Shown: one piece after another, positions 25,022 through 33,584 of the stretch
How the letters are laid out: each line of letters opens with the position of its first letter
Numbering within the stretch: the stretch's first letter is position 1
Assembly (NCBI GenBank): GCA_029558535.1
Contig: JAKQEK010000246.1
Span: 1 to 45,814, forward strand
Length of the DNA: 45,814 nucleotides
Reading direction: 5' to 3'
Source of the DNA: Bacteroidota bacterium
GTDB taxonomy: Bacteria; Bacteroidota; Bacteroidia; Bacteroidales; ML635J-15
The notes under the pieces: model-generated
What the model was told of the DNA's origin: nothing
Databases searched by the model: none
What the model saw: only the letters and a program-made list of their open reading frames with translations
Position numbers and translations under genes: made by a program

Positions 25022-25795
25022 ATGAAAGCCGGTATCTGTGAATTAAGTTATATTCCAATGAGAGCAGGAATGTCTCATAAAACTGAAATGACAAATCAGG
25101 TATTATTCGGCGAATTATTCGAAATAATAACAACCCGCAACGAATGGACAAAAATCCGTCTTCTGCACGATAATTATGAAGCTTGGGTAGAAACGGCAGC
25201 AATTACATTTTTAGACAATTCTGACAACACGATAGAAGATTTTACCAATAGTTTTATTTGTAGTGAAGTTTTAGTTTTATTGAAACAAAACGAAAAATCA
25301 GAAATTCAGATTCCTATCGGTTCAAAAATTCCGGCATCAGTAAAAGAATTTAAAATTCTAAACAATAAATATATTCTTCCTGATAATTATAAGAATAATA
25401 AAAATACCGATTTCCGCCAAACAATTATTAATGCTGCTATTAGTATGGTTAACGTACCATATTTGTGGGGTGGAAGAACTTCATGGGGAATTGATTGTTC
25501 AGGTTTTTCTCAATATCTCTACAGTCTTGTAAAAATAAACTTACCTCGTGATGCGTCTCAACAAGTAAATTTAGGTAAAACCCTTAGTTTTGTTTCCGAA
25601 GCTCAACCTGGTGATTTAGCTTTTTTTGATAATGATGAAGGAGAAATTATTCATGTTGGTGTTATTTACGAAAATGGAAAAATTATCCATGCTTCAGGAA
25701 AAGTAAAGATTGATAACATAGATCATCAAGGCATTTATGACAAAACTCTAAAGAGATACACTCATAATTTAAGGGTAGTTAAATCCATTTTGTAA
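25022..25795 (+). CDS. Cytoplasmic NlpC/P60 peptidase (YkfC-like)
   Basis: 257 aa without a signal peptide. Two N-terminal SH3-like segments (about 5-65 and 75-120; the first has VLFGELFEIITTRNEWTKIRL) precede an NlpC/P60 domain (about 130-257). The catalytic Cys159 is in DCSGFSQ, His211 in HVGV and His223 in IIHASG; WGG at 149-151 and PGDLAFF are conserved. Homologs such as YkfC cleave gamma-D-glutamyl-L-diamino-acid bonds of murein peptides. Lack of a signal points to recycling of imported peptides in the cytoplasm. Transcribed alone, divergent from the 7TM-HD gene. Confidence 0.9.
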   Translation: MKAGICELSYIPMRAGMSHKTEMTNQVLFGELFEIITTRNEWTKIRLLHDNYEAWVETAAITFLDNSDNTIEDFTNSFICSEVLVLLKQNEKSEIQIPIGSKIPASVKEFKILNNKYILPDNYKNNKNTDFRQTIINAAISMVNVPYLWGGRTSWGIDCSGFSQYLYSLVKINLPRDASQQVNLGKTLSFVSEAQPGDLAFFDNDEGEIIHVGVIYENGKIIHASGKVKIDNIDHQGIYDKTLKRYTHNLRVVKSIL

Positions 25796-25869
25796 ATTCA
25801 TTCTCTCTTCAAAATAGTACTTGAACTGGTATAATTATTGTTAAGCGTCCGCCGGATAAAAACAACTAT

Positions 25870-28278
25870 ATGAAAAGATTATTGCTTTTATTTTCGAGTT
25901 TGGTTTTTCTTTATAATGTTGATGCTCAGCCTGTTCAAACAATGAGAGGAACAGTTATTGACCGTCAGTCAAAATCAGCTATACCGGGTGTTAATGTAAT
26001 AATATTAAATACAGAACCTGCTGTTGGAACTTCGTCAGATTTTGACGGTAATTTTAAAATCTCCGGTATTCCTATAGGAAGAGTGGACATTCAATTTACA
26101 GCAATTGGTTACAAACCTGTTATAATGAAGAGCTTGTTGTTGACAGTATCAAAAGAACTGGTACTTGAAATAAAGATGGAAGAAGACATTGCACTTCTCG
26201 AAGAAGTTACAATCAAAAGCAGATATGATAAGGATAAACCGATGAATAAAATGGCAACTGTAAGTGCCCGCTCATTTAGTATTGAAGAAACTGAAAAATA
26301 TGCCGGCAGTTTGGGTGATCCCAGTCGTATGGTACAAAACTTTGCAGGTGTTTTTACAGCAGGTGATCAGCGTAATGATATTATAATTCGTGGCAATTCT
26401 CCGGCCGGATTATTATGGAGACTTGATGGTGTAAACATCCCGAATCCAAATCATTTCGGTGCATTAGGAAGTACAGGTGGACCGGTTAGTATGCTAAATA
26501 ATAATTTGCTGACAAATTCTGATTTTTTCACAGGTGCCTGGCCTGCGGAATTCGGCAATTCTCTTTCAGGAGTTTTCGACCTTAATATGAGAAATGGGAA
26601 TAATCAACAACGTGAATACTTGTTTCAAATAGGATTTAATGGATTTGAACTCGGTGCCGAAGGACCTTTTGTTAAGACAAATCCCGCTTCATATATTATC
26701 AATTACAGAAATTCCACTCTTGACGTAATGGACAAAATCGGATTTGCTGTTGCAGGAGGAGCAGTACCAAAATATCAGGATCTCACTTTTAAAGTAAATA
26801 TCCCGACAGTTAAAGCGGGCAAATTTAGTATAACCGGAATAATCGGTAATTCAAGTATTTTCTTTGACCATCGTAACGATAATGACGGGTCATTTTATAA
26901 TTTTAGTGGCTCCGATACCCGTAACGGTTCTGATATGATGACTTATTCTGTTCATCATTTGTATTTTCTAAACGAAAAATCAAGAATAGAATCTTTTGCT
27001 AATTTTTCGGCATCCGGAGTGCAAACCACTCTTGATAATTTTGAATACGAGTTGGACTCTGTTGAACTTTCCAATTCGGGAGATTCTGTATTTATTGCAC
27101 ATAAAACTCAGTTTTATCACGAAAACAATAAGGAAACCCGCATTAGTGCCGGAACAAAATTCAGGTCTAAATTAAATTCTAAGAATTATATTGATCTTGG
27201 GGTTTCAGGAGACTTGTATTCTATAAATTATGTAGATTCAGTGTATATTGGAGAGTATTTTGGTTGGGGTGATACTTATGTAAAACAAACAGAAATTGAT
27301 ACTGCCGGAATTATTCTGCTTCAAGCTTATGCACAATGGAATCATAAATTTACAAGCAAATTTGACATGTTTGCAGGAGTACATTTTCAACAATTGACTT
27401 CAAATAATACATGGTCTGCCGAACCACGAGTAAGTTTTAAGTGGCAAGTAGCTTCAAATCAATCTTTGGCATTCGGATACGGACTGCACAGTCAGATGCA
27501 ATCACTATTTTTATATTATGCAAGAACTCCTATTGACGATTTTTATAATCAATACATACAGAACAATACCGGCCTCGATTTTACAAAATCCAATCAAGCA
27601 GTAATCTCTTATGACTGGATCCCGTTTAATGATTTTAGGATAAAAATTGAAACCTATTATCAATACTTATTCGATGTTCCTGTTAGAGCCGATACCTCAT
27701 ATTATTCTGCATTAAATGCGGGTGCGGGATTTTATCAGGAAAGAGTAAATAATTTGATAAACAAAGGAAATGGTAAAAACTACGGCGTTGAACTGACCAT
27801 CGAAAAGTTCTTCAGTAACAATTTTTATTTTCTGGCAACAGGTTCACTATTTGATTCAAAATATAAGACACTGGAAGATTTTTGGAGAAATACAACATTC
27901 AATAATAATTATGTTGTAAATGTATTAGGCGGTTATGAATTTAAGATTGGCAAAAAAACGCTTTTATCTTTAGATGCAAAAGTTGTATATGCCGGTGGTA
28001 AGCGTTTTATCCCAATTGTTGTAAATGAAGAAGGAGAAGGAGTTTACGATTTCGACAATGCTTTTGTAACAAAAACCGACCCCTATTTTCGCACAGATTT
28101 GAGAATAAGTTTAAAGGTTAATATGAAAAGAGTTACTCAGGAATGGGGACTTGATCTTCAAAATCTTACCGATCATAAAAACATCTATAACCAGAATTTT
28201 AATTCTCAAACAAAACAGGTTTATTACTCATATCAACAAGGTTTTTATCCGATGTTTTTGTACAGATTGACTTTTTAA
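25870..28278 (+). CDS. TonB-dependent receptor with carboxypeptidase-like N-terminal domain
   Basis: 802 aa with a signal peptide (MKRLLLLFSSLVFLYNVDA). Domains: CarboxypepD_reg-like repeat (about 24-110; MRGTVIDRQSKSAIPGVNVI, DFDGNFKISGIPIG), plug (about 125-260; DIIIRGNSPAGLLWRLDGVNIPNP) and a barrel ending in SYQQGFYPMFLYRLTF with the usual terminal Phe. It is not closely similar to the receptor at 20236-22704 apart from the shared layout. No SusD or substrate-specific neighbour. It lies 74 bp after the NlpC/P60 gene; a peptide substrate would fit that neighbour but this is only a guess. Confidence 0.92.
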   Translation: MKRLLLLFSSLVFLYNVDAQPVQTMRGTVIDRQSKSAIPGVNVIILNTEPAVGTSSDFDGNFKISGIPIGRVDIQFTAIGYKPVIMKSLLLTVSKELVLEIKMEEDIALLEEVTIKSRYDKDKPMNKMATVSARSFSIEETEKYAGSLGDPSRMVQNFAGVFTAGDQRNDIIIRGNSPAGLLWRLDGVNIPNPNHFGALGSTGGPVSMLNNNLLTNSDFFTGAWPAEFGNSLSGVFDLNMRNGNNQQREYLFQIGFNGFELGAEGPFVKTNPASYIINYRNSTLDVMDKIGFAVAGGAVPKYQDLTFKVNIPTVKAGKFSITGIIGNSSIFFDHRNDNDGSFYNFSGSDTRNGSDMMTYSVHHLYFLNEKSRIESFANFSASGVQTTLDNFEYELDSVELSNSGDSVFIAHKTQFYHENNKETRISAGTKFRSKLNSKNYIDLGVSGDLYSINYVDSVYIGEYFGWGDTYVKQTEIDTAGIILLQAYAQWNHKFTSKFDMFAGVHFQQLTSNNTWSAEPRVSFKWQVASNQSLAFGYGLHSQMQSLFLYYARTPIDDFYNQYIQNNTGLDFTKSNQAVISYDWIPFNDFRIKIETYYQYLFDVPVRADTSYYSALNAGAGFYQERVNNLINKGNGKNYGVELTIEKFFSNNFYFLATGSLFDSKYKTLEDFWRNTTFNNNYVVNVLGGYEFKIGKKTLLSLDAKVVYAGGKRFIPIVVNEEGEGVYDFDNAFVTKTDPYFRTDLRISLKVNMKRVTQEWGLDLQNLTDHKNIYNQNFNSQTKQVYYSYQQGFYPMFLYRLTF

Positions 28279-28334
28279 TTAGTAATTGTTTAGCCGGTAT
28301 CTAATATTCGCTTTTTAAATAAATATTCCTGCAT

Positions 28335-28359
28335 TCCATCGTGAGTTACTCGCGTTGGA
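28335..28359. repeat. Imperfect palindrome in convergent gap
   Basis: TCCATCGTGAGT (28335-28346) and ACTCGCGTTGGA (28348-28359) are complementary in 10 of 12 positions (one further G-T pair) around a single central base. It sits in the 181-bp gap between the TonB receptor and the PH-like gene. There is no T-run, so it is as likely a protein site or repeat relic as a terminator. Nothing else is seen in that gap. Confidence 0.4.
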
Positions 28360-28459
28360 GTATTGCCAGTTGGGTACAAAATTTGAACCAGCTAAATAAT
28401 TACAGATATTCTATCAATGAAAGTTTTGTTGAATTCCTAGCTTTAAAGTTATTGAATTA

Positions 28460-29521
28460 TTAGCTTTTTGCTTTCTTTATAGTTTCACCAATAAGTTTAA
28501 AAGCTTCATAGCCGTAATTATAAGTTGCAGGAGCGAAATAAGTATAAGTTTTTAAGTTTGTAAAAACTTCGAACTTGTAAGTGTCCGAATTATTAGAACT
28601 AATTGTTGTCAACAAGGTTCTTTGTATATCACTTATTTTTACTGAATAATCCACTATCAGCTCGTTGTCTTTCTTTTTTAATTCCATCAACTGTTTATCG
28701 GTAAATCGTAAAATATTGCCACCGCCAAGTGCTCCAATTTGTGTATGAGCTACACGCATTGTAACTATGGGAGTTTCGTCAAATTCCATGTATTTTGGTC
28801 TTGCTAAAGGATTACGTCTTAAAATTTCTTTAAAAATAATATCTGCAGCCGAGTCTGACATTGCTTCCTGCTGAGGCAGATAATTTGCCATATTAGATAA
28901 AACCCCGCCAACAGTAAATGTTTCATCAATCTTGTCTGTTTTCAGTACCAAGAAGTATTTTTCGCCTAAACCTTTTCCGGGATATGTGTCAACATACTTT
29001 AAATCCATTATATTAATTTTCTCCTTAACCGTTACGTTCATATAATTTTCTCCCGGGTCTAATGTAAAAATTGATTTTTGTGTCATTTTCAAAATGCCGT
29101 TTTTAATTTTGAACATCAGTTCAGGAGTTTCACCTTCAAGATATGCGGGTGCTGCTTTTGGATTTTGTGCAGTTACAAAACGATACATATTAAAACACTC
29201 CTCAATAACATCAAACAAAATGCTTGAGGCAACTTTTATGACCTTTTTTACTCCTGCAGCTTCAATAATCAGATAACCATAAACAGTTGAACACAAAAAA
29301 TCAATCTGAGAAACATCATTAAAGCTTACATCAATAATCGGATTTTTGGGAGTATTGCTAAACATATTGCAGGGAGCAACAATTAATCTATTATTAGATG
29401 TTGTTCCCACAATCAACTGTGAAAACCCTCCGCTTATACCAATTGCAGTAACTTCTTCGCCATTATTCAACAGCTTCTTAAATGCTTTTGTAGCTACCTT
29501 TTTCGAATTAACAAGTACCAT
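28460..29521 (-). CDS. Protein with repeated PH/GRAM-like domains (tentative)
   Basis: 353 aa, no signal peptide or membrane segment. Three blocks of about 100-115 residues each look alike in layout: strands with a short polar turn, a hydrophobic mid-strand and a closing helix. Block 1 (about 8-105) has GEEVTAIGISGGFSQLIVGTT..LIVAP and ends in IEECFNMYRF; block 2 (about 125-230) has YMNVTVKEKINIMDLKYVDT; block 3 (about 250-353) has VDYSVKISDIQRTLLTTI and ends in the helix YGYEAFKLIGETIKKAKS. This suggests bacterial PH-like (YokE/GRAM) repeats, which bind lipids or proteins. The assignment is by eye and uncertain. Monocistronic, with its own -7 box. Confidence 0.6.
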   Translation of the reverse strand: MVLVNSKKVATKAFKKLLNNGEEVTAIGISGGFSQLIVGTTSNNRLIVAPCNMFSNTPKNPIIDVSFNDVSQIDFLCSTVYGYLIIEAAGVKKVIKVASSILFDVIEECFNMYRFVTAQNPKAAPAYLEGETPELMFKIKNGILKMTQKSIFTLDPGENYMNVTVKEKINIMDLKYVDTYPGKGLGEKYFLVLKTDKIDETFTVGGVLSNMANYLPQQEAMSDSAADIIFKEILRRNPLARPKYMEFDETPIVTMRVAHTQIGALGGGNILRFTDKQLMELKKKDNELIVDYSVKISDIQRTLLTTISSNNSDTYKFEVFTNLKTYTYFAPATYNYGYEAFKLIGETIKKAKS

Positions 29522-29548
29522 ATCGTCTATTTTTAAGGGTTATTGTTA

Positions 29549-29556
29549 CAAAAATA
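29549..29556 (-). promoter_or_regulatory. -7 box (TATTTTTG) of the PH-like gene
   Basis: Minus-strand TATTTTTG at 29556-29549, 27 bp upstream of the ATG at 29521. Confidence 0.45.
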
Positions 29557-29694
29557 AAAATAAAATTTAAGAATATTATAATTGTTTATATTATGCTAAA
29601 AAATTATTACATAAATTGTGATTAAATAAATTACAATTTTGATATACATAACCAATTTTCATTTGTATTAATATTTTAATTTTCTAAATCAGTG

Positions 29695-30579
29695 CTATTT
29701 TTCTTGTATTTTCCATTTTTTATACAATTCGATAGCCATGCCGTCAACCAGTCCAATTTGAGGGGCTATCAGGCAATCTATATTACCCCATTTCATTATA
29801 TTGTTAAATATCTTAGCAGCAGGAATAATTACGTCTGCCCTGTCAGGTCTTAAAGTAAAATGCTCAATTCTTTCTTCGTAAGAATGTTTTTCAAGCTCAC
29901 CAACAGAAAACTTAATTTGACTTCGTGTTATAGTATTGTCCTTATTTCCAAACAAACTTGTAAGCTTACTGATATTTCCTCCCGAACAAATACAATTGAC
30001 TTTGTCTTTTGGATTTCTAAATGTTTGTAGCCAGTTTTTTAATTTATCCCAGTCAGCAGCATAAACATGATCAAACAAATATTTTATTGTTCCTATCTGA
30101 AATGAATCCGAAGCAATGAATTTATCCTTGTGAAAATAAGAAATTTCAGTACTTCCACCACCAACATCTACATACATAGTATGTTCATATTTCCTGTTTA
30201 TATAGATATTATTTGCATGTGAAACTATTTCGGCTTCCTCGATACCGTCAATAACTTTTAACTCTACTCCGGTTTCATCCTTTATCCTTTTAAGTATTGC
30301 ATCACGATTACTGGCTTCTCTGAATGAAGCAGTAGCGCAGGCAGCAAAATCAACAGGCTTATAGATTTCTCTAATTAATTCATACGCTTTAAATGTTTTA
30401 ATCAACATATCGGCTTTTTCATCAGAAATATAGCCTTTCTCAAACACTTCCATACCCAAACGCAAAGGCACTCTGACCAGCGCAATTTTACTGGCAAATA
30501 ACTGATTATTTTTTTCAAAAACGTGAGAAATCAATAATCTACCAGCATTAGATCCAATATCAACAGTTGCAAATATCAT
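29695..30579 (-). CDS. Ppx/GppA-family exopolyphosphatase (short form)
   Basis: 294 aa, the short two-domain form without the C-terminal HD domain of E. coli Ppx. ASKHA-type phosphate loops are visible: VDIGSNAGRLLI (6-17) and VDVGGGSTEIS (137-147), with a conserved Glu in IDGIEEAEI (110-118). The family removes terminal phosphates from polyphosphate or hydrolyses (p)ppGpp. Its start overlaps the end of ppk1 by 20 bp, so synthesis and breakdown of polyphosphate are co-regulated. Which substrate dominates cannot be told from the sequence. Confidence 0.9.
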   Translation of the reverse strand: MIFATVDIGSNAGRLLISHVFEKNNQLFASKIALVRVPLRLGMEVFEKGYISDEKADMLIKTFKAYELIREIYKPVDFAACATASFREASNRDAILKRIKDETGVELKVIDGIEEAEIVSHANNIYINRKYEHTMYVDVGGGSTEISYFHKDKFIASDSFQIGTIKYLFDHVYAADWDKLKNWLQTFRNPKDKVNCICSGGNISKLTSLFGNKDNTITRSQIKFSVGELEKHSYEERIEHFTLRPDRADVIIPAAKIFNNIMKWGNIDCLIAPQIGLVDGMAIELYKKWKIQEK

Positions 30580-32614
30580 TATTATAATTATTTAACTTTT
30601 CTAAAAAATTATATATTTCTTCCTGTGTTCTAACTTTGTCCTTGCCACCCAAGGCAAAACTGTTTTTTTCTTTACTACTCCAATCTCTTGCCGTAATATT
30701 ATCAAGAAACTGTATATCCATAATTTGTTTTAATTCTTTCTGTAATGTTTTATCATAAATTGGGCTTGTTACCTCGATTCTCGTATCCAAATTCCTTATC
30801 ATCATATCTGAAGAACCGATAAAATATAGATTGTCGCCCCCATTACAAAAGATAAAAATTCTTGAATGCTCGAGGAATCTGTCCACTATACCTACAGCAG
30901 TTACATTTTTATTTTTAGCTGGAATCAAACTACACGAAGCGCGAACACTTAATCTTAATTTCACACCGCTTTCTGCAGCTTCATTTAATTTGTCAATTAC
31001 CACTGGATCTGTAATACTATTTACTTTAATATCAATCCATGCATCAAGTCCTTTTCGGCTGCTAATTATTTCATTTTCAATAAGATCCAAAAGTTTTTTT
31101 CGCGTATATAAAGGTGAAACCAAAAGATGATCAAAACTTATTATCTGATAGGCGGATTCTATTAAATAAAATACCTGTCCCACTTCAAGACATATTCTTT
31201 GGTCTGCGGTTATCAATGAAACATCGCTATAAATTTTTGCAGTTCTCTCATTAAAATTACCGGTACTTATATTCGCATAATAAACATTTTCGCCCTTCTC
31301 CTTGGCTCGAATTAAAATCATTTTTGCATGTACCTTAATACCCGGAATTGTCTTAATAATTTTTACGCCTGCTTCTTCAAGTTGATTTGTCCAATATATA
31401 TTTTGTTCCTCTTCAAATCTTGCTTTTAATTCCAGAAAAGCCGTAACAGACTTCCCATTGTTAGCTGCGTTAATAAGTGCAGAAATTATTTTCGAATCAT
31501 TTGCTAAACGATACAATGTGATTTTTATAGATCTTACTTTAGGATCAATAGAGGCTTCTCTCAACATATTTATTATATAATTGAAAGAATTATAAGGATA
31601 ATGCAATAAAATATCTCTTTTTCGTACAGAAGACAAAATAGTTGATTTATTATCAATATGTCTGTGAGAAATTGGAATTAAAGGGTCATACACAAACTGT
31701 TTTCCTTCAATTAAAGGAAAATTCATATAATCTTTCGAATTGTGATATCTCTCTCCTTTTATCAAATTATCAAGATCTTTTATTTTAAAGCAGTGAACCA
31801 AAGTTTCAATCATTTCTTCGGGCATATTTTTGTCATAAATTACCCGTACAGGAGTTCCTGTTTTTCTCTTTTTAACACTATCTGCAATTATATCAATAAA
31901 ACTTCTTGACACATTGCCGTATAAATCTATCTCCGCATCACGAGTAATTTTTATAGTGTATGCTTCGAAACCCGAATAATTAAATGCTCCAAATATATCT
32001 TTCAAACAAAATCTAATTATATCATCGAGTCTTATAATTGTTTTTATAGTGTTAGGGTCTGGGATCTCAATAAATCTCGGATTTCGATTTGTTGGAATTT
32101 GAATTAATGCGAAGTCTTTTTTATTACAATCTTTTTTTCTAAGAATCACTCCCAGATAAATTGCTCCATCACTAAGACTACCAAGATTTGTATTTCTGTT
32201 AAGTCTTATTGTGAATAGCCCCGGTAGTATCTGTTCGAAGAAATAATTTCTCACAAAAATCTCCTGATCTTCGCTTAATTGCTTTTCATTTATTACAAAA
32301 ACGCCATGATTTTGAAGCGAATTAAAAATATCATCCTTAACCTTAGAAAACTCATTCTGCCTTTGTTTGATATATTTATAAATTTCATCATGTAGTTTTT
32401 CTGATTCTTCAACCTTCTCGGGATAATTCTTTTTATTAAACTCTATCAGACGATTAATGGAAGCAACTCTGACACGATAAAATTCATCAAGATTATTTGA
32501 GTATATTCCTAAAAACCTCAATCTTTCGAGTAATGGCACATCATTATTTGCTGCTTCTTGCAACAAACGGCTATTAAAATGTAACCAACTGATTTCGCGG
32601 TCAATTATTTCCAT
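30560..32614 (-). CDS. ppk1: Polyphosphate kinase 1
   Basis: 684 aa, normal length for Ppk1. The N-terminal helical domain starts with REISWLHFNSRLLQEA and NNLDEFYRVR (40-49). The two PLD-like C-terminal domains carry the phospho-accepting His429 in VHAKMILI and the second His583 in FLEHSRIFIF; TLYRLANDSKI and STGNFNERTAKIYSD are also conserved. The enzyme transfers the ATP gamma-phosphate to polyphosphate, usually at the inner membrane. Ppx/GppA overlaps it downstream and a TATCTTTG box lies 19 bp upstream. Confidence 0.96.
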   Translation of the reverse strand: MEIIDREISWLHFNSRLLQEAANNDVPLLERLRFLGIYSNNLDEFYRVRVASINRLIEFNKKNYPEKVEESEKLHDEIYKYIKQRQNEFSKVKDDIFNSLQNHGVFVINEKQLSEDQEIFVRNYFFEQILPGLFTIRLNRNTNLGSLSDGAIYLGVILRKKDCNKKDFALIQIPTNRNPRFIEIPDPNTIKTIIRLDDIIRFCLKDIFGAFNYSGFEAYTIKITRDAEIDLYGNVSRSFIDIIADSVKKRKTGTPVRVIYDKNMPEEMIETLVHCFKIKDLDNLIKGERYHNSKDYMNFPLIEGKQFVYDPLIPISHRHIDNKSTILSSVRKRDILLHYPYNSFNYIINMLREASIDPKVRSIKITLYRLANDSKIISALINAANNGKSVTAFLELKARFEEEQNIYWTNQLEEAGVKIIKTIPGIKVHAKMILIRAKEKGENVYYANISTGNFNERTAKIYSDVSLITADQRICLEVGQVFYLIESAYQIISFDHLLVSPLYTRKKLLDLIENEIISSRKGLDAWIDIKVNSITDPVVIDKLNEAAESGVKLRLSVRASCSLIPAKNKNVTAVGIVDRFLEHSRIFIFCNGGDNLYFIGSSDMMIRNLDTRIEVTSPIYDKTLQKELKQIMDIQFLDNITARDWSSKEKNSFALGGKDKVRTQEEIYNFLEKLNNYNNDICNC

Positions 32615-32632
32615 ATTTTTGAATTACTTCAA

Positions 32633-32640
32633 CAAAGATA
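32633..32640 (-). promoter_or_regulatory. -7 box (TATCTTTG) of ppk1-ppx
   Basis: Minus-strand TATCTTTG at 32640-32633, 18 bp upstream of the ppk1 ATG, fits TAnnTTTG. The CDF gene ends 46 bp further upstream, so ppk1 has its own start of transcription. Confidence 0.5.
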
Positions 32641-32686
32641 CATTAAGAATTTTATTCAGAAACAGTTTTGAGCTATTTTAATAACC

Positions 32687-33562
32687 CTAATCTGATTTAT
32701 GCTCATAATCGGATGGTTCCATGTGAACAGTAGCAACAATCCCTAATTTTTCATGGATAGAATTTTCGATTTCTGTAGCTATCTTGTGAGCTGTTTCCAA
32801 ATTCATACTATTATCAAGTTTAATATGAAATGTGAGTTCCTGATGTGTGATATAATTATGAATATGAAAATGATGCGATGACATTTCATTCGAGTACTTT
32901 TCTCTGATGATAGTCCTAACTTTAGAAATAAGCTCTTCCGATGGCTTTTCTCCCAACAATCTGTTAATTGCTTCCTTAACAATTACAAAAGTTGCGTAAA
33001 ACAGTAATAAAGAAATTATAATACCTAAAATGCTGTCAACCCACCAAAATCTTTTTGCAAAGAAAATGCCTATCAACACCAGAACCGATGAGACAGCATC
33101 CGACCTGTGATGCCAACCATCAGCTTTTATCGAAATATTATCTGTTTTTCTGGCAAGATAAAATGCATATTGAGCCAAAGCTTCTTTGCCCAAAATACTA
33201 ATAATCGTTACAATTATTGCAAGAGTTCCGAATTTAACAGTTTCATGATCAGAAAATCTTTCTATCGAATCTACAAAAAAATTGTATGCTACAATAGCCA
33301 AAATAAAGCCTATAAATATTGCAGCTATTTGTTCCCATCTGCCATGCCCAAAAGGATGCTCCTTATCGGGTTTTCTTGAAGATAATTTTACTCCGATAAT
33401 AACTACCACAGAACTTATTGAATCAGATAAAGTATGCCATGCATCAGCAATAAGGGCAATAGAACCTGACACAATACCTGCCCACAATTTTAAACCGAAC
33501 AAAATGGTGTTAACAAGAATTGAAACAATTCCTTCTGTATATCCGGCTTTAGCTTTTTCCAA
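32687..33562 (-). CDS. Cation diffusion facilitator, probable zinc exporter
   Basis: 291 aa with six membrane helices and a C-terminal cytoplasmic domain (about 205-291). The tetrahedral site is HD-HD: His43/Asp47 in DAWHTLSDS and His151/Asp155 in DGWHHRSDA, the combination seen in zinc-selective CDFs rather than the DD-HD site of iron/zinc YiiP. HPFGHGRWE (69-77) is the usual loop after helix II. The C-terminal domain has the alpha-beta fold and several His (SSHHFHIHNYITH). The gene starts 22 bp after ftcD and may be co-transcribed with it. Confidence 0.93.
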   Translation of the reverse strand: MEKAKAGYTEGIVSILVNTILFGLKLWAGIVSGSIALIADAWHTLSDSISSVVVIIGVKLSSRKPDKEHPFGHGRWEQIAAIFIGFILAIVAYNFFVDSIERFSDHETVKFGTLAIIVTIISILGKEALAQYAFYLARKTDNISIKADGWHHRSDAVSSVLVLIGIFFAKRFWWVDSILGIIISLLLFYATFVIVKEAINRLLGEKPSEELISKVRTIIREKYSNEMSSHHFHIHNYITHQELTFHIKLDNSMNLETAHKIATEIENSIHEKLGIVATVHMEPSDYEHKSD

Positions 33563-33584
33563 TGGAGAATAAAATATTAAATTA

